From NCBI GenBank assembly GCA_017935805.1, contig JAGBGV010000090.1, forward strand, positions 1 through 7,651: 7,651 nt of DNA, read 5' to 3'. Shown here piece after piece: positions 1 to 4,663 of the stretch (the stretch's first letter is position 1; every line of letters starts with the position of its first letter). The translations under genes and the position numbers were made by a program. Origin of the DNA: Clostridia bacterium. GTDB lineage: Bacteria > Bacillota_A > Clostridia > Oscillospirales > CAG-272. The notes under the pieces were generated by a model. It was not told the origin of the DNA and ran no database searches. It saw only the letters and a program-made list of their open reading frames with translations.

Positions 1-6
1 AGAAAG

Positions 7-81
7 CAGCCCGTTTACGGGTAGCAAGTAAAAAATGCATGACTGACAGGTCCAAAAACAGCGTACTTGTACGCAGCAAGT
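7..81. repeat. Two 23-base hairpin modules with covarying stems
   Basis: Copies lie at 7-29 and 59-81, a 52-base period. Both start CAGC, carry a 5-bp inverted repeat around a central TT, and end in AGCAAGT. The stems are CCCGT/ACGGG (10-14 with 17-21) and CGTAC/GTACG (62-66 with 69-73). In the aligned copies four of the five stem pairs differ but all still pair; the outer pair is G-T in copy one and G-C in copy two. The 29 bases between the copies include runs of A. Read on the minus strand, copy two is a hairpin followed by TGTTTTT, so it could act as a backup terminator. The window edge is 6 bases away, so more copies could lie outside. Conserved pairing with changed bases suggests selection on a folded nucleic acid, but two copies are thin support. 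The identity is unknown. Confidence 0.6.
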
Positions 82-88
82 TTAGATA

Positions 89-99
89 GGGCTATGCCC
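89..99. other. Short hairpin sharing its loop with the adjacent terminator
   Basis: GGGC (89-92) and GCCC (96-99) form a perfect 4-bp stem around TAT. The core GCTATGC is the same as the core of the terminator hairpin at 112-130. The stem is short and has no T-run on either side, so it is unlikely to terminate transcription by itself. It lies between the covarying modules and the terminator and may belong to the same repeat-like element. Confidence 0.4.
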
Positions 100-106
100 G
101 AAAATG

Positions 107-130
107 AAAAACCACCCGCTATGCGGGTGG
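107..130 (-). terminator. Intrinsic terminator of the two-component operon
   Basis: On the minus strand an 8-bp perfect stem, CCACCCGC with GCGGGTGG (arms 123-130 and 112-119), closes on an ATA loop and is followed directly by TTTTT, then CATTTT. It begins 23 bases after the stop codon of the 154-687 gene, so it should end the regulator-kinase-membrane protein transcript. On the plus strand the bases after the stem are ATATTTATTG, which is less convincing. Confidence 0.85.
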
Positions 131-153
131 ATATTTATTGTAATTTTATGAGT

Positions 154-687
154 TTAAGAGTGTGACTTCTTTGATTTGAATTTTTTATAAAAATATATGA
201 GCAAGTAAACAGCGGAAAATATTGCACACATATACAATAATATGCCTAGAATGAAGAAACCAATATTTTCGACTTGCAGTTCTCGTTGTACCTCGTCAAA
301 ATTCAGAATACTGCTATCATCAGTTTTCATATCTAAAATGGTGTCAGAGTTGGGGTGTACCGTAAGGTATATTTTGGTTTGGGGTTGTAGCTTTGACAGT
401 GATTCAACCAATTCGTCATTTATGCACATGCCATCGATAGTTAGCCGAGCATAGTCTGAAGAATATATAAAAATCTGCTTGTTTCGCTCGCCCAAATGAT
501 CTATATCATATGACTCATACATTGCCTCGATTTGTATAGCTTCACTTAATTCGATTTTTGATTGCCAATAATTCTGGCCGAAGGTGAAAATGCTTCCCAA
601 AAACAAGCCTATTATCAGAATTAATATTGCCATATCTTTTGGGTTAGTATTTACAAATTTATTTATTAGTTCTTTTCTAACTCGCAT
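154..687 (-). CDS. Small two-TM membrane protein of unknown function
   Basis: The predicted protein is 177 residues and belongs to no family I recognise. Two hydrophobic segments stand out, about residues 19-37 and 143-166, with lysine- and arginine-rich ends on both sides (RVRKE at the N-terminus, KKFKSKK near the C-terminus). Both termini are therefore probably cytoplasmic, with a domain of about 105 residues outside. That domain has alternating hydrophobic stretches (QIFIYSS, KIYLTVHP), suggesting a small beta-rich fold, and one cysteine (residue 88). The ATG follows GGAGA at a 9-base spacing. The gene starts 20 bases after the kinase stop and a strong terminator follows, so it is probably co-transcribed with the two-component system and might be an accessory sensor or target. 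Its base composition differs: three 60-base stretches counted by hand give 61/180 G+C, against 66/120 in two stretches of the kinase gene. Acquisition by transfer is possible. The gene call is firm; the function is unknown. Confidence 0.8.
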   Translation of the reverse strand: MRVRKELINKFVNTNPKDMAILILIIGLFLGSIFTFGQNYWQSKIELSEAIQIEAMYESYDIDHLGERNKQIFIYSSDYARLTIDGMCINDELVESLSKLQPQTKIYLTVHPNSDTILDMKTDDSSILNFDEVQRELQVENIGFFILGILLYMCAIFSAVYLLIYFYKKFKSKKSHS

Positions 688-707
688 ATCAAAGTGTCTC
701 CGATATT

Positions 708-2219
708 TTATTGTACATCGTTTTTAAGCGGTGTAGCAACCTTCAGCTTAAACCAGAAGCAGCTTCCGACTCCAACCTTGCTGTTTACACCGAATTCTGC
801 GCGGTGCAGCAGCAGAATATTCTTGACGATGGAGAGTCCAAGTCCGGTACCCATGTCAGCTCGCTTGTGGAAATCGTGTACCTTATAGTATCTCTCCCAT
901 ACAAGCGGCAACTCTTCCTCCGGGATTCCGCGGCCGGTGTCGATGACCTCAAGCAGTACTTTACGGTTGCCTTGCTCGGTGAGAAGCGTTTGACGGATGA
1001 GTACAGTTTTGTCTTCTCCTGTGTAATTGACTGCATTATTGATCAGATTGTAGAGTACCTGAAGTATCCGCGTCTCGTCAGCTTCAACATATACATCAGC
1101 CTCGCACTCAAAGGTGATCTTGTAACCGTCTCGCTCCTTCAGCTTTGCGTATCTTTCAAGGGTGGTACGGACAACCTCGGTGAAGTTGAATTTTGTGATT
1201 TTCAGTATCTGTGAGCCGCCCTGGTATTTGCTGACTTCAAGCATATCATTGACAAGAGAAGTAAGCCGTGCCGTTTCGTCAATGACTATCTGCATGTTTT
1301 CGGGTGTTGCTTCTCCCGGCAAGTCGCGCATTGCTTCTGTGTATCCCGAGATCATTGTCAGTGGAGTTCGCAGGTCGTGAGACACATTGGCGATAAGATC
1401 CTTCTGCATTGTATCAAGCTTTGACAGCTCATATGCCGCACGGTTGAGAGTTGCTGACAGATTGACGGTTTCGGTGCAGTTGCCGCCGTCAAAGTTTACG
1501 TTATAGCTTCCGAGTGCCAGCTTTGACGCCTCGTTGCTCATTTTTCGAATTGGACGGGACAGGTTTGATGAGAATATCAGCGCGAATACTACAGCAATAA
1601 TTAGCAGGATAACGCTGATTATTATCAGCTGTGCACGGAGAGTATCCACGGTTGAGGATAGAGGCATTAGCTCTGAGTTGAATACAAGAAGCAGATCTTT
1701 GTCTTCTGCCCTGACAAGCTCACAGTAAATTACGTTTTCTCCGTTATCCGACTTTGGATCCTGATTGCCGAACATTGATGAAATGGAGATACGCTCCTCG
1801 TATGATCCGTGCTCTCCTGCTTCCCGATACAGCCTGTTCATAAGACTGTCGCCTCGAACGTTGTGGATGTAGCAGAAGGAATTGATGTGCTTCTCGGCAG
1901 CCACACTTGCAATCTTTCTGCCGCCCATGTCGATGATCTCGTAAGCAGTTATGCAGATACCGTATTCCTTTGCCGCATCACCTGCCACGGAGTCAAGTTC
2001 ATCCTTGCTGTATCCCGTAAGGAGTGAATCGGTGACCTTTTCCGCACAGGTGTCAAGATCCCGTTGTTTAAGAAACATGTATATGTCGTCAAGCAGCACG
2101 GTCTGGAAAATCCATAGCACCGCAAGCACGATTATGCCAAACAGCGCAAAGGACAGCACCATTTTTGCCCTAAGGCTGACGGTGCGGGAGTTGTGGTCAT
2201 GTTTAGATATCTGTTTCAA
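708..2219 (-). CDS. Membrane sensor histidine kinase, two-component system
   Basis: This 503-residue protein has the full layout of a transmembrane HPK1-type kinase. TM1 is about residues 20-43, an extracytoplasmic sensor region of about 150 residues follows (44-195), then TM2 (196-218) and a HAMP-like linker (217-270). The HisKA dimerisation domain carries the phospho-acceptor His281 in SHDLRTPLT. The ATPase domain has the N box NLINNA (391-396), the G1 box DTGRGIP (427-433) and the G2 box GTGLGLSI (457-464). All key residues are present, so it should autophosphorylate and pass phosphate to the overlapping OmpR-type regulator. The sensor region holds four cysteines (58, 89, 116, 166) and matches no sensor fold I can name. 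The start is TTG: an in-frame stop lies just upstream, a Shine-Dalgarno site sits 9 bases away, and the next start (Met20) would remove the cytoplasmic lead-in to TM1. The signal is unknown; envelope stress or cell-wall damage is inferred from the neighbours. Confidence 0.95.
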   Translation of the reverse strand: MKQISKHDHNSRTVSLRAKMVLSFALFGIIVLAVLWIFQTVLLDDIYMFLKQRDLDTCAEKVTDSLLTGYSKDELDSVAGDAAKEYGICITAYEIIDMGGRKIASVAAEKHINSFCYIHNVRGDSLMNRLYREAGEHGSYEERISISSMFGNQDPKSDNGENVIYCELVRAEDKDLLLVFNSELMPLSSTVDTLRAQLIIISVILLIIAVVFALIFSSNLSRPIRKMSNEASKLALGSYNVNFDGGNCTETVNLSATLNRAAYELSKLDTMQKDLIANVSHDLRTPLTMISGYTEAMRDLPGEATPENMQIVIDETARLTSLVNDMLEVSKYQGGSQILKITKFNFTEVVRTTLERYAKLKERDGYKITFECEADVYVEADETRILQVLYNLINNAVNYTGEDKTVLIRQTLLTEQGNRKVLLEVIDTGRGIPEEELPLVWERYYKVHDFHKRADMGTGLGLSIVKNILLLHRAEFGVNSKVGVGSCFWFKLKVATPLKNDVQ

Positions 2220-2910
2220 AGCGGTAGCCCACTCCCCTCAAGGTAACGATATACTTTGCATATTTTCCAAGGCTCTTGCGAAGCAGCTTAATGTGAGTGT
2301 CAAGAGTTCTGTCGTCTCCGAAGTAGTCATATCCCCACACCTCGCAGATGAGCTTTTCGCGAGTCAGAGCGATATTTTTATTTTTCAGCATATAGAAGAA
2401 GAGATCGTATTCCTTCGGTGTCATCTCCGCACGTTTTCCGTCAACATAAACGATCCTTGCGGTAAGATCTGCACGGAGTCCGCCGCCGGAGAGCTCAATG
2501 ACCTCGTTCTGCGATTCTTCTTTATTTGGAATCGTTCGATTACTGCCGGAGTTGTAACGCTTCATTACTGCGTCAATGCGGAGCATCAGCTCTTTTGGGG
2601 AAAATGGCTTCACCACATAGTCATCGACTCCAAGCTCAAAGCCGTTGATGCGGTCGTATTCCTCGCCCCTTGCGGAGAGCATGATGATCGGAATATCGGA
2701 AAACTTGCGTATCATTCGGCATGCGGAAAATCCGTCAAGCTCCGGCATCATGATGTCGATTATCATAATGTCATATGAGTTCTTGCGGCAAAGCTCCACC
2801 GCCTCCATGCCGTCTCCTGCTTCGGTGACAGTATGTCCTTCAAAAACTGCGTATTTGGATATTAGCCGACGGATCATTTCTTCATCGTCAACCACAAGAA
2901 TGTTATACAT
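2203..2910 (-). CDS. OmpR/PhoB-family response regulator
   Basis: This 235-residue protein has the usual length for an OmpR/PhoB regulator. The receiver domain (about 1-118) has the acidic pair Asp8-Asp9, the phospho-acceptor Asp52 in IIDIMMP, Ser79 at the switch position and the conserved Lys101 in VKPF. A linker (119-137) leads to a winged-helix DNA-binding domain (about 138-232) with the typical motifs MTPKEYDL, VWGYDY, RTLDTHI and LRGVGYRF. It should be phosphorylated by the kinase encoded next, then bind DNA as a dimer. The ATG follows AAGGAG at a 7-base spacing. Its last 17 bases overlap the kinase gene in another frame, indicating translational coupling. The htrA-like gene lies 80 bases upstream across a probable terminator. 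No convincing promoter is visible in that gap, so partial read-through from htrA is possible. Its target promoters are unknown; the htrA-like and carboxypeptidase promoters are natural candidates. Confidence 0.97.
   Translation of the reverse strand: MYNILVVDDEEMIRRLISKYAVFEGHTVTEAGDGMEAVELCRKNSYDIMIIDIMMPELDGFSACRMIRKFSDIPIIMLSARGEEYDRINGFELGVDDYVVKPFSPKELMLRIDAVMKRYNSGSNRTIPNKEESQNEVIELSGGGLRADLTARIVYVDGKRAEMTPKEYDLFFYMLKNKNIALTREKLICEVWGYDYFGDDRTLDTHIKLLRKSLGKYAKYIVTLRGVGYRFETDI
2229..2237 (-). promoter_or_regulatory. Shine-Dalgarno site supporting the kinase TTG start
   Basis: On the minus strand GGGGAGTGG lies 9 bases upstream of the TTG at 2219, inside the end of the response-regulator gene. 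A TGA in the kinase frame lies just upstream of this site, so no longer start is possible. Together these make TTG the preferred start and imply coupled translation. Confidence 0.7.
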
Positions 2911-2940
2911 AATCTGTCTCCTTTTCTGTATGTTTAACGC

Positions 2941-2970
2941 AAAAGAGGGTACATAAAGTGTCCCCCTCTT
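2941..2970 (-). terminator. Probable intrinsic terminator after the htrA-like gene
   Basis: On the minus strand AAGAGGG (2964-2970) pairs with CCCTCTT (2943-2949), a 7-bp stem. A second small stem, ACA with TGT, can form inside the 14-base loop. The 3' arm runs into TTTT and then GCG. The stem starts 20 bases after the protease stop codon. The U-tract is short and the loop is large, so termination may be leaky and allow some transcription into the two-component genes. Confidence 0.55.
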
Positions 2971-2990
2971 GTTAATCGTTTATTTCAGAA

Positions 2991-4526
2991 TTACTGTTCG
3001 AACTGAACGTTTTCCTTTGCGCTCTCAGGAACCTTTTCGTAGCAGGTAACCTCTACCTCAATGAGCTTGCCTTCACGTTCTACCTGGAAGGTCAGCTTGT
3101 CTCCGACTGCTGCCTTTGAAACGATAGCCTTGATCTCATCGAATGTGGAGATCGTGGCTCCATCGATAGCTACAACTCGGTCGCCCTGCTTTAGCACTTC
3201 ATCATTGTAGCCCTTTTCAAGATATGTGATATAAACACCGGGCTTTACTCCGTAGAAGTAGTAGAAGCTGTTTGAGGATGTGACCTCATCAAAGCTTGCG
3301 CCGATAAATGTTTTGCCGCGCACGTATCCGTATTCCATGAGCTGTTCTGTGACACGGAGAGATTCGTTGATCGGGATAGCAAAGCCGAGACCTTCAACAC
3401 CTGTGCCGCTGGACTTTGCATTGATGATGCCAACCAGCTCGCCATTCATATTGAACATACCGCCGCCCGAGTTTCCGGGGCTAACGGCTGCATTTGTCTG
3501 GATGAGACTCATTGCAACTCCGTTCACGGATATCTCACGCTCTGTTGCGCTGACAATGCCGTTTGTGACGGTGCCGCCAAGCTCGCCGAGAGGATTTCCC
3601 ACAACAACCAGTTCTTCGCCTACAGCAAGATTGTCGCTGTTGCCGCAAACTGCCGCTGAGAGACCGGTTTCTTCAATTTTAATTATAGCGATGTCGGAGT
3701 CTGTGTCATATCCCACAACTGCAGCGTTGTAAACTTGTCCGTTTGTGAGGCGCACGATAATATTGTCAGCAACAGCTCCTGAGTCGCCGGTGATAACATG
3801 GGCATTTGTGATGATGTATCCGTTTTCGGAGATGATCACACCGGATCCGGCACCCTGTGTAACGTAATTGTACCAAACGCTCTGGACATTGTATTCAGTG
3901 GTGATCTCAACGACGGAATCCTTTACAAGAGCTGCAACCTGGCTGTAGTTCAGCGTCTCACCGTTTTCTCCAGCTGATGTCTGAATATTGTCTACATCAC
4001 GGTAGATCACAACGGGAGAGTCAAGGCTGATCTGATCTTCGGGGGTAGATGAGCTTACAGGTGCATTGCCGTCGGTAAAATATTTATCCGCCATATATGC
4101 GCCGCCGAAGCCAAACACACCGGACAGAATGATCGTTGCACAGCAGATAAGTGCTACAGCACCGCCGGAAATACCGGATTTCTGCTTTTTCTCTTTCTTT
4201 TTCTTCTGTACGGGAGTGTATGAGATACCCTGACCGTAAGGATTCTGCTGCACGTAAGGATTGCCGTAGGGATTGCCCTGCTGATTGTAATTGTAGGGAA
4301 CATATCCGTAGCCCTGGGGATTGCCTTGCGGTCTGTATCCGTAGGGATCGCCGTATGGCTGATACTGATTCTGTGCCGGCTGTGCATTATTCACGGGGGT
4401 GTCAGTTTCAGGTGCGGTGGAGACGGTTTCCTGTGCCTTGTCCTCGGCAGTATGGGGAGTTTCGGTGGGGATATTGTTGCTTATGTCATTTTCAAACTGA
4501 TCGTTTTTGTTATCAAATTCGTTCAT
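2991..4526 (-). CDS. htrA: Membrane-anchored HtrA/DegP-like serine protease with PDZ domain
   Basis: This 511-residue type II membrane protein is predicted to degrade or refold misfolded proteins on the outer face of the membrane. An acidic, Asn/Gln/Thr/Pro-rich segment (1-57) is followed by a Tyr/Gly/Asn/Pro/Gln-rich repeat (59-100), a lysine cluster KKKKEKKQK (108-116) and a TM segment (about 119-141). A linker leads to the trypsin-like domain (about 195-395) with the intact triad His243 (TNAHV), Asp278 (DSDIAIIK) and Ser353 (GNSGGG). One PDZ domain follows (about 405-495). The cytoplasmic tail of about 110 residues is long for single-pass HtrA proteins. The ATG at 4526 is chosen because AAGGAAGG lies 7 bases upstream; a start at 4601 would put this site inside the gene and lies upstream of the likely transcription start near 4580. 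It has its own probable promoter and lies next to a two-component system, as in CssRS/HtrA and CiaRH/HtrA. Confidence 0.96.
   Translation of the reverse strand: MNEFDNKNDQFENDISNNIPTETPHTAEDKAQETVSTAPETDTPVNNAQPAQNQYQPYGDPYGYRPQGNPQGYGYVPYNYNQQGNPYGNPYVQQNPYGQGISYTPVQKKKKEKKQKSGISGGAVALICCATIILSGVFGFGGAYMADKYFTDGNAPVSSSTPEDQISLDSPVVIYRDVDNIQTSAGENGETLNYSQVAALVKDSVVEITTEYNVQSVWYNYVTQGAGSGVIISENGYIITNAHVITGDSGAVADNIIVRLTNGQVYNAAVVGYDTDSDIAIIKIEETGLSAAVCGNSDNLAVGEELVVVGNPLGELGGTVTNGIVSATEREISVNGVAMSLIQTNAAVSPGNSGGGMFNMNGELVGIINAKSSGTGVEGLGFAIPINESLRVTEQLMEYGYVRGKTFIGASFDEVTSSNSFYYFYGVKPGVYITYLEKGYNDEVLKQGDRVVAIDGATISTFDEIKAIVSKAAVGDKLTFQVEREGKLIEVEVTCYEKVPESAKENVQFEQ
4233..4352 (-). repeat. Degenerate G(N/D)P(Y/Q) repeat in the protease N-terminal tail
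   Basis: On the plus strand the word GGATTGCC occurs at 4258-4265, 4270-4277 and 4318-4325, with a variant GGATCGCC at 4345-4352. These encode the repeated GNPY, GNPQ and GDPY motifs of residues 59-98. The segment is very rich in Tyr, Gly, Pro, Asn and Gln and is expected to be disordered. Such repeats can change length by slippage, so copy number may vary between strains. Confidence 0.7.
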
Positions 4527-4557
4527 AACATTACCTTCCTTATGTATAGTTACCCTG

Positions 4558-4602
4558 ATTGGGGATGTTTTTTGCTTTACACGCATATTATATTTCCCCA
4601 AT
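4558..4602. promoter_or_regulatory. Perfect 8-bp inverted repeat around the htrA -10 box
   Basis: ATTGGGGA (4558-4565) and TCCCCAAT (4595-4602) are perfect inverted copies separated by 29 bases. One arm lies in the promoter spacer just upstream of the -10 box; the other lies in the predicted untranslated leader. Because only one arm would be transcribed, it is better explained as a DNA-binding site than as an RNA hairpin. It could be an operator for a stress regulator, but it matches neither CIRCE nor the CtsR site and could be chance. Confidence 0.35.
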
Positions 4603-4614
4603 GTGACGGATAAA
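4587..4614 (-). promoter_or_regulatory. Probable promoter of the htrA-like gene
   Basis: A perfect TATAAT lies at 4587-4592 on the minus strand. The best -35 candidate is the weak TTTATC at 4609-4614, giving a 16-base spacer. Transcription would start near 4580, leaving a leader of about 54 bases before the ATG. A perfect -10 with a poor -35 is consistent with a promoter that needs an activator, but this is inference. Confidence 0.5.
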
Positions 4615-4643
4615 TGATAAAGGATGAAATGTTAGTTGAATTA

Positions 4644-4661
4644 TCAGAATAAATATCCTGA
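4644..4661 (-). other. Weak hairpin after the carboxypeptidase gene
   Basis: On the minus strand TCAGGAT (4655-4661) pairs with ATTCTGA (4644-4650) around an ATTT loop. One of the seven pairs is G-U, so the structure favours this strand. It begins 2 bases past the stop codon but is AT-rich and has no T-run behind it. It could stabilise the 3' end or slow polymerase; it is not a convincing terminator, so read-through from the carboxypeptidase gene into htrA is likely. Confidence 0.35.
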
Positions 4662-4663
4662 AA

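Noticed and set aside
1..130. CRISPR array
   Set aside because: Only two repeat-like units, with stems that differ, and no regular spacers or cas genes nearby.
1..153. Known structured RNA such as tmRNA, SRP RNA, RNase P RNA or a tRNA
   Set aside because: Several short hairpins are present, but no cloverleaf, no CCA end and none of the conserved cores of these RNAs could be matched.
94..165. Short plus-strand reading frame of 23 codons (ATG at 94), open further up to base 40
   Set aside because: No ribosome-binding site before the ATG; it runs through two hairpins and into the 3' end of the real minus-strand gene.
711..1214. Plus-strand open frame of 167 codons
   Set aside because: It lies wholly antisense to the ATPase half of the histidine kinase, whose motifs are intact, and shows no recognisable domain or start signal.
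1951..2778. Plus-strand open frame of 275 codons
   Set aside because: Antisense to the kinase-regulator junction; both real proteins carry all their family motifs there, so this is a reading-frame shadow.
2911..2990. Dedicated promoter for the response regulator
   Set aside because: No pair of -35 and -10 elements with acceptable spacing was found; the best fragments overlap the htrA terminator stem.
4151..4528. Plus-strand Cys/Arg-rich frame over the protease N-terminal tail
   Set aside because: A product of the low-complexity repeat read on the wrong strand; no start signal.
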